Source of the DNA: Microbacterium sp. AG238
GTDB taxonomy: Bacteria; Actinomycetota; Actinomycetes; Actinomycetales; Microbacteriaceae
Reading direction: 5' to 3'
DNA: 64,000 nucleotides
NCBI RefSeq assembly: GCF_003610405.1
Contig: NZ_RAQC01000001.1
Span: 2,392,632-2,456,631 of the forward strand
The notes under the pieces are model-generated. The model was not told where the DNA came from and did not search any database. It worked only from the letters and a program-made list of their open reading frames with translations. How positions within the stretch are numbered: position 1 is the stretch's first letter; every line of letters starts with the position of its first letter. The position numbers were made by a program, and so were the translations under genes. This document shows, piece after piece, positions 54,743-63,722 of this stretch.

Positions 54743-55816
54743 TCAGAACGCGTAACGGATGCGGCACGACGGCAGTTCACGTTCGATGAGCGCGCACAGC
54801 GCCGCGACGGCCTCGCCCTTGAATGGCGAGCGGTACCGCACGTTCATCGCGCCGTTCTGCGAGCGCTTGGTCTCCTGCATGCGCGGAGTCCACAGCAGCT
54901 CCTCGCCGCGCGGGTGCCATCCGAGGTTCACCTCGTGGAGTCCTTCATTGTGGGTGAGGAGGATGATCTCGCACGCGAGTTGAGCCTTCGCCCGGTCGGA
55001 GAGCACGTCGCTCAGCTCGCGCAGCAGTGCCGTCCAGTCCGCGATCCACGTCGGAGTGAGGATGACGGGCGAGAAGTTCAGGTGCACCTCGTAGCCGGCG
55101 TCGACGAAGTCGTTGATCGCGGCGATCCGCTCCGAGACGGGCGACGTGCGGATGTCGGTCACCTTCGCCGTCTCGTGGGGCATCAGGGAGAAGCGGATGC
55201 GGGTGCGCCCGAGCGGGTCCCAGTCGAGCAGGTCGCGGTTGACGTACTTCGTCGCGAACGACGCCTTGGCCGTCGGCGACATCCGGAACAGCTCGCACAG
55301 GTCGCGGACGTTCTCGCTGATCATCGCGTCGACCGAGCAGTCGCTGTTCTCGCCGATGTCGTACACCCATGCGTCCGGATCGCACTGGTTCGGCTCGGTC
55401 TTGGGCCCTCGGCGGGCGATGTGACGGGCGAGGTGGCGTGAGATCTCGTCGATGTTGGCGAAAACGGTCACCGGGTTGCTGTATCCCTTGCGGCGCGGCA
55501 CGTAACAGTACGAGCAGGCCATCGCGCATCCGTTGGCCGTGGACGGTGCGATGAAATCGGCCGACCGGCCGTTGATCCGGGTCGCGACGGACTTCTTCAC
55601 GCCCAGCACGAGCGCCTCGGTCTTGATCCGCACCCAACGCCGCACATTGGCCTCGTCGCCGTGGACCTCGGGGACGAGCCAGTGCGAGTCGATCGGCACG
55701 ATGTCGGCCTGCGGCCACCGCGCCACGATCTGCTGCCCCCGCGGCAGCGCGAGCGCCTCATCTTCGGCGTAGATGCGGCTGATCTGCAGCAGCGGCGCCG
55801 GATCCCGAGCTGTCAC
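54743..55816 (-). CDS. SPL-family radical SAM protein (spore photoproduct lyase-like)
   Basis: 357 aa from GTG 55816. The radical-SAM iron-sulfur motif CX3CX2C is present in NGCAMACSYCYVPRRKGYSNP. Other family segments are HWLVPEVHG, GENSDCSVDAM, TKYVNRDLLDWDP, RIRFSLMPHETAKVTDIRTSPVSERI and VHLNFSPVI. SplB repairs spore photoproduct thymine dimers in endospores. Microbacteria do not sporulate, so this homologue probably repairs or modifies something else. Confidence 0.85.
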   Translation of the reverse strand: MTARDPAPLLQISRIYAEDEALALPRGQQIVARWPQADIVPIDSHWLVPEVHGDEANVRRWVRIKTEALVLGVKKSVATRINGRSADFIAPSTANGCAMACSYCYVPRRKGYSNPVTVFANIDEISRHLARHIARRGPKTEPNQCDPDAWVYDIGENSDCSVDAMISENVRDLCELFRMSPTAKASFATKYVNRDLLDWDPLGRTRIRFSLMPHETAKVTDIRTSPVSERIAAINDFVDAGYEVHLNFSPVILTPTWIADWTALLRELSDVLSDRAKAQLACEIILLTHNEGLHEVNLGWHPRGEELLWTPRMQETKRSQNGAMNVRYRSPFKGEAVAALCALIERELPSCRIRYAF

Positions 55817-55830
55817 CTGTTCCCGGGCGG

Positions 55831-56079
55831 TCAGTCGGTCGACTCGAGCTCGACCTCGCCGCCGGCGAGAGCATCGGCGTACGTGCGGACGTCCGGACCG
55901 GGCTCCCAGTCGATGAACTTGTCCTTCATGTGGCTGACGAGAGCGGCGTACGCCTTGTCGGCGTCGTTGGCATCGTCGGTCGCGGCGACGGCGGCGACGG
56001 CATCCTGCAGGACACGGTCGGCGTCGTCGAGGACCTTCTGGCGGGCTTCGTCGTTCCAGTGGATCTCGCTGATTCTCAT
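55831..56079 (-). CDS. Small acidic hypothetical protein
   Basis: 82 aa, MRISEIHWNDEARQKVLDDADRV; helical, acidic, with no Cys and no membrane segment. 14 nt upstream of the SPL gene on the same strand. Unknown. Confidence 0.65.
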   Translation of the reverse strand: MRISEIHWNDEARQKVLDDADRVLQDAVAAVAATDDANDADKAYAALVSHMKDKFIDWEPGPDVRTYADALAGGEVELESTD

Positions 56080-56088
56080 AGCGGCACG

Positions 56089-56964
56089 CTAGCCAGCCTG
56101 AACCGATCGGGCGACGGGCTTGCGCGATGCGATCCGGCGCCCGATGATCCCCTGCTTCGGGCTGAGGAGGTACACCGCGGCGAACACGATGCCCTGCACG
56201 AGCACGACGAGTCCGCCCGACGAGGCGTCGACCCAGTAGCTGACGTAGATGCCGACGATGGAGGACGCCGCCGACAGGGCCGGGGCGATGACGAGCATGC
56301 GGCCGAATCGGTCGGTGAGCAGGTGCGCCGTGGCGCCCGGGATGATGAGCATCGCCACGACCAGCACGACGCCCACCACCTGCAGGGCGACGACCGCGGT
56401 CAGGGCGAGGACCCCCAGCAGGAGCCCCGACAGCAGTCGGGGCGAGAGCCCGATGGCGAAGGTGTGGATCGGGTCGAACGCGAACAGGGTCAGATCGCGG
56501 CGCTTGACGAACAGCACCGCGAAGGCGACCGCGGCCAGGACCGCGATCTGCACGAGGTCGCCCGTCGATACCCCGAGGACGTTGCCGAACAGGATGTGGT
56601 TGAGGTCGGTCTGGCTCGGTGTGACCGAGATGAGCACGAGGCCGAGCGCGAAGAGCGTCGTGAAGACGATGCCGATGGCGGCGTCCTCCTTGACCCGGCT
56701 CGTGCCGCGGATGATGCCGATGAGGGCGACCGCGAGGAAGCCGAACACCAGGGCTCCGATCGCGAACGGCGCGCCCAGGACATAGGCGAGCACGACCCCG
56801 GGCAGGACGGCGTGGCTGACGGCGTCGCCCATGAGCGACCAGCCGATGAGGACGAGCCAGCACGACAGCACCGCGCAGACGATCGCGGCGATGGCGGTGG
56901 CCGACAGGGCGCGGAGCATGAACTCGTACCGGAGGGGCTCGAGCAGGATGTCGATGAGGGTCAC
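56089..56964 (-). CDS. Metal ABC transporter permease (MntB/ZnuB family)
   Basis: 291 aa, about eight membrane segments. Family signature GDAVSHAVLPGVVLAYVLG, then DAAIGIVFTTLFALG and VVGVVLVVAMLIIPGATAHLL. Third gene of a three-gene importer; overlaps the ATPase gene by 4 nt. Confidence 0.92.
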   Translation of the reverse strand: MTLIDILLEPLRYEFMLRALSATAIAAIVCAVLSCWLVLIGWSLMGDAVSHAVLPGVVLAYVLGAPFAIGALVFGFLAVALIGIIRGTSRVKEDAAIGIVFTTLFALGLVLISVTPSQTDLNHILFGNVLGVSTGDLVQIAVLAAVAFAVLFVKRRDLTLFAFDPIHTFAIGLSPRLLSGLLLGVLALTAVVALQVVGVVLVVAMLIIPGATAHLLTDRFGRMLVIAPALSAASSIVGIYVSYWVDASSGGLVVLVQGIVFAAVYLLSPKQGIIGRRIASRKPVARSVQAG

Positions 56965-57737
56965 GAGTGCTCCTCGGTGGTGAGCGGGCGCTCGTCGGTG
57001 AGTCCGAACGCCCGTGCGAGCAGCTCGGGGCGTAGCGCTTGGTCGACCGTGCCCTGGAACACGACGCGGCGCAGCAGGAGCACCGCTTCGTCGGCGAGAG
57101 ACGGGAGCGCGTGGAGGTCGTGGGTGGAGACGAGCACGGTGCGGCCGTCGGCGGCGAGCTCTCGGAGGAGGCGGACGATGGTCGCCTCGGACTTCTTGTC
57201 GACCCCCGCGAAGGGCTCGTCGAGCAGGAGGACACCGGCGTCCTGGGCGATGCCGCGGGCGACGAATGCCCGCTTGCGCTGCCCGCCCGACAGCTGGCCG
57301 ATCTGGCGGTCGGCGAGGTCGGCCAGCTCGACGCGCTCGAGCGCGTCGTCGACGGCGCGGTGATCGTCGGGGCGCGGCCGGCGGGTGGGGCCGAGGCGTC
57401 CGTACCGGCCCATCATCACGACATCGCGAACCGACACCGGAAACGTCCAGTCGACGTCCTCGCTCTGCGGCACGTACCCGATGAGACCGTGACGCCGGGC
57501 GGCTGCGGGGGGCTCCCCGCCGACGCTCACCCGACCGCTCGCGGGGCGGACGAGGCCCGTGATCGACTTGAAGAGCGTGGACTTGCCCGAGCCGTTCATG
57601 CCGATCAGCGCGGTCACCCGGCCCGGCGTGACGGTGAGGTGGACGTCGTCGAGCGCCACGATGTCGCGGTAGCGCACCGAGACGCCGGAGACCACGATGC
57701 CCGGGGTCGAGGTGATCCCGGCGCTCCCGGCGCTCAT
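56961..57737 (-). CDS. Metal ABC transporter ATP-binding protein
   Basis: 258 aa from ATG 57737. Walker A GMNGSGKST, signature LSGGQRKR, Walker B LLLDEPFAGVD and the His switch STHD. Powers Mn/Zn-type import with the adjacent permease and binding protein. 4-nt overlaps with both neighbours. Confidence 0.93.
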   Translation of the reverse strand: MSAGSAGITSTPGIVVSGVSVRYRDIVALDDVHLTVTPGRVTALIGMNGSGKSTLFKSITGLVRPASGRVSVGGEPPAAARRHGLIGYVPQSEDVDWTFPVSVRDVVMMGRYGRLGPTRRPRPDDHRAVDDALERVELADLADRQIGQLSGGQRKRAFVARGIAQDAGVLLLDEPFAGVDKKSEATIVRLLRELAADGRTVLVSTHDLHALPSLADEAVLLLRRVVFQGTVDQALRPELLARAFGLTDERPLTTEEHS

Positions 57738-58675
57738 GGTGCGCTCCGGGTCAGCGCCGCGGCGATGGTCTCGGCGTCGTGACGGAGCAGGTCGAGGTAC
57801 GTCGGCACGGGGCCGTCGGACTCGGAGAGCGAATCGACGTACAGTGTGCCGCCGAAGACGGCATCCGTCGCCTCGACCACCTGCTGCATGGGGCGGTCCG
57901 AGACGGTCGACTCGCAGAAGACGGCGGGCACGTCGTTGTCGTCGACGAACTCGATCGTCTGCCGGATCTGCTGGGGCGTCGCCTGCTGCTCGGCGTTGAC
58001 GGGCCAGATGTAGGCCTCGGTGAGTCCGGCGTCGCGGGCGAGGTACGAGAACGCACCCTCGCAGGTGACGAGCGCGCGCTGCTCGTCGGGAACCGCTTGG
58101 AGGTCGGCGATGAGATCGTCGTGGATGCGCTGGAGCTCGTCGTTGTAGGCGGCGCCGTTCGCAGCGTAGGTCCCTGCGCCCGCCGGATCGAGCTCGCTGA
58201 ACGCGGCGACGATGTTGTCGACGTACCGCTGCACGTTCAGGGGGCTCATCCAGGCGTGGGGGTTGGGTTTGCCCGCATAGGCGTCGCCGGTGATGTCGAT
58301 CGTCTCGACGCCCTCGGACACGACGACGTGGGGTGCGTCGGCGGTCTCGACGAAGCGCGCGAACCACGACTCGAGGCCGAGCCCGTTGTCGAGGATCAGG
58401 TCGGCGTCGGCTGCCGCCGCGATGTCTCGCGGGGTCGGCTCGTAGCCGTGGATCTCGGCTCCGGTCTTCGTGATCGATCGCACGTCGAGCCGGTCTCCCG
58501 CGACGTTGCGGGCGATGTCGGCGAGCACCGTGAACGTCGTCAGGACCACGGGCCGGTCGCCCGACGGCTCGCCGGCGACGTCGGCGTTCGAGCCCGTCGC
58601 GCAGCCCGCGAGCAGGGCAGTCGTCGCCCCGAAGGCGACCAGCGCGGAGAGGCGGCGATGTCGATTTTTCGGCAT
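57734..58675 (-). CDS. Manganese/zinc ABC transporter substrate-binding lipoprotein
   Basis: 313 aa. Lipobox LLAGC with Cys at residue 25. Cluster A-I fold with metal ligands in EIHGYEP (His), NPHAWMSP (His), CEGAFSY (Glu) and VDSLSESDGP (Asp). No His-rich loop as in many ZnuA proteins, so manganese or iron is favoured over zinc. First gene of the operon. Its start codon lies in the centre of a perfect 22-bp palindrome. Confidence 0.92.
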   Translation of the reverse strand: MPKNRHRRLSALVAFGATTALLAGCATGSNADVAGEPSGDRPVVLTTFTVLADIARNVAGDRLDVRSITKTGAEIHGYEPTPRDIAAAADADLILDNGLGLESWFARFVETADAPHVVVSEGVETIDITGDAYAGKPNPHAWMSPLNVQRYVDNIVAAFSELDPAGAGTYAANGAAYNDELQRIHDDLIADLQAVPDEQRALVTCEGAFSYLARDAGLTEAYIWPVNAEQQATPQQIRQTIEFVDDNDVPAVFCESTVSDRPMQQVVEATDAVFGGTLYVDSLSESDGPVPTYLDLLRHDAETIAAALTRSAP

Positions 58676-58685
58676 ACCGAAAAAT
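58664..58685. promoter_or_regulatory. Metalloregulator-type operator on the importer start codon
   Basis: 9-bp arms ATTTTTCGG and CCGAAAAAT separated by CATA, perfect symmetry. The centre contains the importer's ATG (minus strand) and the right end touches the stop codon of the neighbouring oxidoreductase. Size and position fit a DtxR/MntR- or Fur-type repressor; the regulator is not in the window. Confidence 0.75.
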
Positions 58686-59800
58686 TACCCGCTGGACTCC
58701 CGCGCGTGCAATTCCTCGTCGACGACATCGGCCCAGGGTTGACGCGTCGAGCGCACGGTGTCACCGGTCTCGGCCGCCTGCTGCATGAGCAGCGCGAGGT
58801 AGTGGTCCTGGCTCGCCTCGGCCAGCGAATACACCGGTGCGCGCCCGTCGATGGCGCGCGGCATGGCGTCGAGCATGCGCGCGATCGCGATCTCGTCGTC
58901 GTTGAGGCGCGCCGGGAGGAAGGGATTGCGGAAGACCCATTCGTCGCCGAGCAGGATGCCGCGCAGGAACATGCCCTCGAGGTTGCCGCCCTCGCCCGTC
59001 ATGACACGTCGAAGTGAGCCGAACACGGGTTCGTCGAACCGCCGCAGGTATCGCACCTCGCCGTTCTCGATCTCGCCGCGCTCGCCGCGGACAAGCAGGC
59101 GATTGCCGCGGATCCACGAGAAGTACTGCTCACCGGCGAAGTCGTACACGCCGAGGCGGCCGTCGAACATGAAACGTGCCGTGGTCTGCGTCGCCGTGAC
59201 GATGCGCTCCTCGGTCGGATCGCCGGCGCGTCCAGGTCCCGCCACGAGCGGGGAGCGGAAGACGGATGCCGTGATGTCGACCTCGTCGGCGCCGACCCCC
59301 AGCGCCCGGCGCATGACGCTGACGCCGTGGTAGTCGTGGCACTGCGCCACGAGCGCCTGCGAGGGGGTGCCGAGTCGCCCGGAACGGGCGACCGCGAGCT
59401 GGGCCGACAGCAGGGGCGACAGGTGGTACTGCTCGGCGACCTGCACCGTCGGTGCGCCGGGACGGGCGGCCCGGTGCCAGAGCTCGACGAGGTCGTCGAT
59501 CCCTGCGGCGGGCGGGGTCTCGGTCAGGACGGGGATCCCCCGGTCGACGAGGTCGAGGATGATCCCGGGCGCCACATCGCGGGGAACCGAGACGACGACG
59601 ACGTCGGGGGTGCCGTCGGCGAGCAGCGCGTCGAGGTCGGGGTAGCCGCGCACACCCCAGCGCTTCTCGATCGCCGCGGCCGTCGCGGGGCTGCGGGTGA
59701 CGAGCCCGGACACGCGGAAGCGTTCGGGCAGGGCTGCGGCGACGCGCAGGAAGAAGTCGCTGCGCCATCCGCTGCCGATGATCGCGAAGGTGAGGGTCAT
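58685..59800 (-). CDS. Gfo/Idh/MocA-family oxidoreductase
   Basis: 371 aa from ATG 59800. Rossmann start TFAIIGSGWRSDFFLRVAAALPE; family motif VLTETPPAAG in place of the usual EKP; VAEQYHLSPL and HDYHGVSVMR later. NAD(P)-dependent, probably acting on a sugar or inositol derivative. Ends inside the importer operator and could be transcribed into the importer operon. Confidence 0.85.
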   Translation of the reverse strand: MTLTFAIIGSGWRSDFFLRVAAALPERFRVSGLVTRSPATAAAIEKRWGVRGYPDLDALLADGTPDVVVVSVPRDVAPGIILDLVDRGIPVLTETPPAAGIDDLVELWHRAARPGAPTVQVAEQYHLSPLLSAQLAVARSGRLGTPSQALVAQCHDYHGVSVMRRALGVGADEVDITASVFRSPLVAGPGRAGDPTEERIVTATQTTARFMFDGRLGVYDFAGEQYFSWIRGNRLLVRGERGEIENGEVRYLRRFDEPVFGSLRRVMTGEGGNLEGMFLRGILLGDEWVFRNPFLPARLNDDEIAIARMLDAMPRAIDGRAPVYSLAEASQDHYLALLMQQAAETGDTVRSTRQPWADVVDEELHARESSG

Positions 59801-59877
59801 CGGCACAGTCTGCACGCCGCGGCGTGTGAGACGGTAGGGGAATGGTGGAGGGGCGCGCTCGCGGGGGTGGGAATGAT

Positions 59878-60840
59878 ATGGAGCCGGCCGACATCGACGT
59901 CGAGACCGTCGAGTTCGACGGGGTCCGTACACGAGTCACGCGGGTGAAGACGGCGTCGTCCGCCGATTCGGAGCGCGCCTTCGTCCTGATCGCGGGCATC
60001 GGCGTGGCCGCGACGTACTTCGACCTGCTCGCCCCGACGCTCGCGCAGAAGGCGCAGGTCTACGCTCTCGACCTCCCCGGTTTCGCGGGCCAGCGCGCGC
60101 CGCGCGACGAGCCCTCCGTGTCGTTCTTCGCCGACCAGGTCGAGGCCGTGCTCGACCGTTTCGACCTCGACGACCCCGTGCTGCTGGGGCACTCGTTCGG
60201 CACGCAGATCGTGACCGAGGTGCTCGCGCGGCGCCCCGGCATCCGTCGCGCCGTCCTCATCGGACCCGTCGTGAACGACCGGGAGCGTTCGGTGGTGCTG
60301 CAGGCGATCCGCTTCGCGCAGTCGTCGCTGTTCGAGCCGTTCCGTCTGGTGATGCTGGCGGTCAGCGCCTACCTGCTGTGCGGGTTCGCGTACTTCATGC
60401 GGGTGCTGCCGCACATGATGCGCTATCCGCTTCGGGACCGGCTGGCGGATGTGTCGGCGCAGGTGCTGCTGATCCGAGGGGCGCGAGATTTCTCGTCGCC
60501 ACGCTCCTTCCACTCGTCGCTCGTCGCGGTGGCCCGCGATGCCTGGCGGTGGGAGATCCACGGCGCCGCGCACTCGGTCATCAACGGCAACGCGATCGGG
60601 GTGGCGAAGCTCATGGACGCGTTCGTCGCGGGCGACCTGCCCCGACGCGGCCAGATGTCGCAGGAGGAGGCGCGCGTGCCTCGGCCCGCCTACGGCGGCG
60701 TCGCCCTGATGTGGCGCGCGACGCGCTACCGCGTGCAGGAGTGGTTCAGCGCGCGAGAGGGCGACGAGGTCGGCGTCGAGCACGCGAAGGAGTCGCACGC
60801 CGCCGTCATGTGGCGCGCGTTCACCGGCGGGCGTCGCTGA
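59878..60840 (+). CDS. Alpha/beta hydrolase
   Basis: 320 aa from ATG 59878 (GGGGGTGGGA upstream; an ATG at 59842 is an alternative). Nucleophile elbow GHSFGTQ near residue 105, oxyanion strand LIAGIGVAATYF, acid/His candidates ARDFSSP and IHGAAHSVINGN. Substrate unknown. Divergent from the oxidoreductase. Confidence 0.82.
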   Translation: MEPADIDVETVEFDGVRTRVTRVKTASSADSERAFVLIAGIGVAATYFDLLAPTLAQKAQVYALDLPGFAGQRAPRDEPSVSFFADQVEAVLDRFDLDDPVLLGHSFGTQIVTEVLARRPGIRRAVLIGPVVNDRERSVVLQAIRFAQSSLFEPFRLVMLAVSAYLLCGFAYFMRVLPHMMRYPLRDRLADVSAQVLLIRGARDFSSPRSFHSSLVAVARDAWRWEIHGAAHSVINGNAIGVAKLMDAFVAGDLPRRGQMSQEEARVPRPAYGGVALMWRATRYRVQEWFSAREGDEVGVEHAKESHAAVMWRAFTGGRR

Positions 60841-60855
60841 ACGAGGTCGCGCGGC

Positions 60856-60897
60856 GCGTTACTCCCACACCGCGGTGCGTTACTCCCACACCGCGGT
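60856..60897. repeat. Tandem 21-bp duplication at the end of the TipA-type gene
   Basis: Two exact 21-bp copies (60856-60876 and 60877-60897). On the minus strand each encodes TAVWE followed by TAA, so the last codons and the stop are duplicated in frame. Likely a recent slippage or unequal-exchange event. Confidence 0.9.
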
Positions 60898-61740
60898 GTC
60901 GGGATCGATGCCGTGCGCGCGGGCGCTCTCGTCGATGCCGCGACGCAGCCACGAGGCGAGGCCCGGGTGGAGACGGTCGTAGTGGGCGGCGAACGCGGCA
61001 TCCGCTTCGTACATCCGGCCGAGGCAGACCTGCATCGACCGGCTCACCGGGAAGTACTCGCTGACCAGCGCGCGGTGGCGTTCGACCAGTGCGTCCGCCT
61101 CCGGGCTGCCGGGCTCGATCCCGGCGGCGGCCGCGGCCGCGAGGTCGGCGTCGAGCGCCGTCATCGTCGCGGTGATCGCCCGCCACTGATCGGGGCTGCG
61201 GGTGGCGGCGCGCTCCGCGTACTGCTTCCACTGCGGTGTATCGCCGTAGCGGCGCCGGGCGAGGGCGGGCCAGTCGGGATTCCAGTCCGGGCCGAAGATC
61301 GACAGCTGCTCGTCGGCAGTGAGCAGCACGCCGCGCTCGTGCGCTTCGATCATGCGGTCGAGGCCGGAGCGGAGCACCTCGAGTCGCGCGAGCGAGCGCG
61401 ACAACTCCTCGCGTTGCTCGCGCAGCGCCGCGGATGTGTCGCGTCCGGGCTCGTCGAGGATCTCGCGGATCCGGTCGAGACCCAGCCCGACCTCCCGGTA
61501 CACCACGATCCGCTGCAGACGAGCGATGTCGTCGGCGGTGTACAGCCGGTAACCCGCATCGGTGCGCAGCGTCGGCGACGCGAGGCCGGTCTCGTCCCAG
61601 TGATGCAGGGTGCGCACCGTGATCCCGAGATCGGATGCCGCACGCCCCACCGTCACACCGTTCTTGTTGTTTCTGATGTCGGTGTTGTTGTTCTCGGTCC
61701 TGGTGTCGATGTCGCGGGTGTTGTTCATGCCATGACTCAT
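60880..61740 (-). CDS. MerR-family regulator with TipAS drug-binding domain
   Basis: 286 aa; ATG 61740 overlaps the VOC gene stop by 4 nt. An Asn-rich start, MerR DNA-binding domain (VGRAASDLGITVRTLHHWDETGL, GYRLYTADDIARLQRIVVYREVGLGLDRI), a coiled coil, then TipAS (YGDTPQWKQYAERAATRSPDQWRAI, VSRSMQVCLGRMYEADAAFAAHYD). TipA-type proteins sense thiopeptides or other drugs and activate resistance genes; the VOC partner fits. Confidence 0.9.
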   Translation of the reverse strand: MSHGMNNTRDIDTRTENNNTDIRNNKNGVTVGRAASDLGITVRTLHHWDETGLASPTLRTDAGYRLYTADDIARLQRIVVYREVGLGLDRIREILDEPGRDTSAALREQREELSRSLARLEVLRSGLDRMIEAHERGVLLTADEQLSIFGPDWNPDWPALARRRYGDTPQWKQYAERAATRSPDQWRAITATMTALDADLAAAAAAGIEPGSPEADALVERHRALVSEYFPVSRSMQVCLGRMYEADAAFAAHYDRLHPGLASWLRRGIDESARAHGIDPDTAVWE

Positions 61741-62273
61741 GGTTGCTCCTGCGCGGGCGTGATGCCGATGGCGGCGAGGGAGCGGGCGGCCGCGCTGTCG
61801 GCCTCGTACGGTTTTGCCGCGGTGACGACGATACGCGCGTTCTCCGGGGTGATGATCTCGACCTCGCGGCTGTTCCACGCGGTGTCGCGCAGGTCGCCGA
61901 CCGCGCCGGGCGCCAGGGTTCGGCAATCGGCGGCGATGCCCTCGAGCTCGCTGAGGACGCAGGCGTAGCTGTAGCTCAGCGCGGGCGGTTCGAACGCGGG
62001 TCGCGAGGCCGGATCGGCAGCGACGAGGAGGACGTCCTGGAAAGCCCAGCGCCGCAGGTGCACGAGTGTCCCGGGAATCGTGAAGAGCTCGAAGAATCCG
62101 AGGCCGGCGGTCCAGAACCGCGTCGAGGCCGCGAGGTCGGGCGTGGGGATCGTGACGAACGCCGGCATCCCGTAGATGCCGCGGTAGGGCTCGGGGGCGA
62201 CGGCATCCGGTCCGGGCGCGGGAACGGGACTGATCTCGAAAGCGTCGTAGGACGGGGTGTCGTGATTGGTCAT
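61737..62273 (-). CDS. VOC-superfamily (glyoxalase/bleomycin-resistance fold) protein
   Basis: 178 aa from ATG 62273. MPAFVTIPTPDLAASTRFWTAGLGFFELF is the typical VOC beta-alpha-beta start. Such proteins bind drugs or act as metal dioxygenases/lyases. Same operon as the TipA-type regulator (ATGA overlap), so drug binding is plausible. Confidence 0.85.
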   Translation of the reverse strand: MTNHDTPSYDAFEISPVPAPGPDAVAPEPYRGIYGMPAFVTIPTPDLAASTRFWTAGLGFFELFTIPGTLVHLRRWAFQDVLLVAADPASRPAFEPPALSYSYACVLSELEGIAADCRTLAPGAVGDLRDTAWNSREVEIITPENARIVVTAAKPYEADSAAARSLAAIGITPAQEQP

Positions 62274-62343
62274 ACGACGACTTTCCCGCCTCACGCCGCG
62301 TGAGGGTCAAGCGGGGTGCGGGTGGAGTTCGGGCGCGTTCGGG

Positions 62344-62520
62344 TCAGCGATAGGTTCCGCGGGGGAGCAGCATGGCGGCCGCGATCGCGAGGACGATCAT
62401 CGCGACGCCTCCGACGACGACGCCGAGCATGGGGTTGAGGGTGAGCAGCCCGACGACGAATCCGAGGGCGATGCCGACGAGAGCGCCGGTGGCGGTGTGG
62501 GCGAGTGCTTCGACGTCCAT
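62344..62520 (-). CDS. Tiny two-helix membrane protein
   Basis: 58 aa from ATG 62520: ALAHTATGALVGIALGFVVGLL and MLGVVVGGVAMIVLAIAAAMLL are two membrane segments, with short polar ends. A longer start would run into the next gene. Unknown. Confidence 0.6.
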   Translation of the reverse strand: MDVEALAHTATGALVGIALGFVVGLLTLNPMLGVVVGGVAMIVLAIAAAMLLPRGTYR

Positions 62521-62539
62521 GCTCTCGACGGTACGGATC

Positions 62540-63676
62540 TCAGCGCGGGCGCGCGTCCCCCGTGCGGGTGATATCGCCTCGTCCTGCGGGACCACCCCGG
62601 CGGCGATGTTCACGGCTGTGTGCACTGCCAGGCTCGCGGCTGTCGCGCAGCTCCTGACGGCCGAGGAGTCCGGGAAGCCCGCGGCCGGTGCGGGTCGTGA
62701 GCGCCAGGAGGGCCGCCGTCGCGACGAAGGCGAAGGAGAACAGGCCGCCGCCTCCCGGCAGCTGGTCGATCAGGGCGTACCCGCCGATCCCGCCGATGAG
62801 ACGGGTCAGCCGTGTCACCGCGGCCGGGGCCGGGCCGCCGGCGTAGCGGAGGCGAACGGTCAGGTCGCCGATCGTGCGGCCCGACAGCAGGACGCAGCCG
62901 CCCACCACCACGAGTGCGGCGAGGGCGCCGATGTCGCCGCCGACGTCGGTCTCGACCGCGACGTCACGGTTGCCCGTGAACACCAGGGCCGCTTGGATGC
63001 CGACGCTGACGACGATGCCGACGAGCGAGTAGGACAGCAGGTCGCACACCATCGCCAGGATCCGGCGGCCCCGGGTCACGGGCCGTGGGGCGTCGGGCTC
63101 ATCCGAGAGCGGACGGCGCGGCACGAGGAGGGCGAGGACCGAGCCGACGACCGCGCCGACGGTGTTGGTGAGCAGGTCGTCGACGTCGAAGACGCGGTAG
63201 GCGCACGGGTAGACGCCCCAGACCCCGGTCAGCTGCGTGAGCTCGACGATGAGCGAGATGCCCAGGCCGGCGGCGACGGCGACGAGGATGCCGCGGCGGG
63301 CGAGCACCCGGACGAAGAAGCCGAGCGGCAGGAAGAGCAGCACATTGAGGGCGAGCTGCAGGAAGACGGAATCGGAGAGGAATGCGCGGGGGCTGCCCCC
63401 GGCGCGGCGGACGGCCCCGCGGATGTCGTCGACGAACTCGAACGGGTTGAGGTTGACGCCCGCGCAGCGCATGCTTGCGGGGTCGGGAAGCGGCAGGAGC
63501 GTGTACGTCCAGATCGCGAAGAAGTAGACGAGCGCCGCGCCCCACAGCAGGAGCTGTCCCGCGGTGAGGTGGCCCGTGCGCCGGTACTGGATCGCGACGA
63601 ACGGCACGAAGAGCACGACGCCGACGAGCGCGCCGATACCGATCGCCACCGCGCCGAGGAACACGTTGTCGCCCAT
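62540..63676 (-). CDS. VanZ-RDD fusion membrane protein
   Basis: 378 aa. Residues 1-190: VanZ-like domain (YTLLPLPDPASMRC, NPFEFVDDI, LNVLLFLPLGFFVRVL, VELTQLTGV, RVFDVDDLLTNTVGAVVG). Residues ~205-340: RDD-like domain (RRILAMVCDLLSYSLVGI, GRTIGDLTVRLRY). Arg/Gly-rich tail. Membrane stress or lipid-related role possible; unknown. Confidence 0.82.
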   Translation of the reverse strand: MGDNVFLGAVAIGIGALVGVVLFVPFVAIQYRRTGHLTAGQLLLWGAALVYFFAIWTYTLLPLPDPASMRCAGVNLNPFEFVDDIRGAVRRAGGSPRAFLSDSVFLQLALNVLLFLPLGFFVRVLARRGILVAVAAGLGISLIVELTQLTGVWGVYPCAYRVFDVDDLLTNTVGAVVGSVLALLVPRRPLSDEPDAPRPVTRGRRILAMVCDLLSYSLVGIVVSVGIQAALVFTGNRDVAVETDVGGDIGALAALVVVGGCVLLSGRTIGDLTVRLRYAGGPAPAAVTRLTRLIGGIGGYALIDQLPGGGGLFSFAFVATAALLALTTRTGRGLPGLLGRQELRDSREPGSAHSREHRRRGGPAGRGDITRTGDARPR

Positions 63677-63722
63677 TCGGACAACTCTCGCAGATGAGGC
63701 GCGGTCTCCTGGACCTGACAGG

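Noticed and set aside
55817..57235. Upstream extension of the SPL radical SAM frame
   Set aside because: Overlaps the permease and ATPase genes; the family domain begins at 55816.
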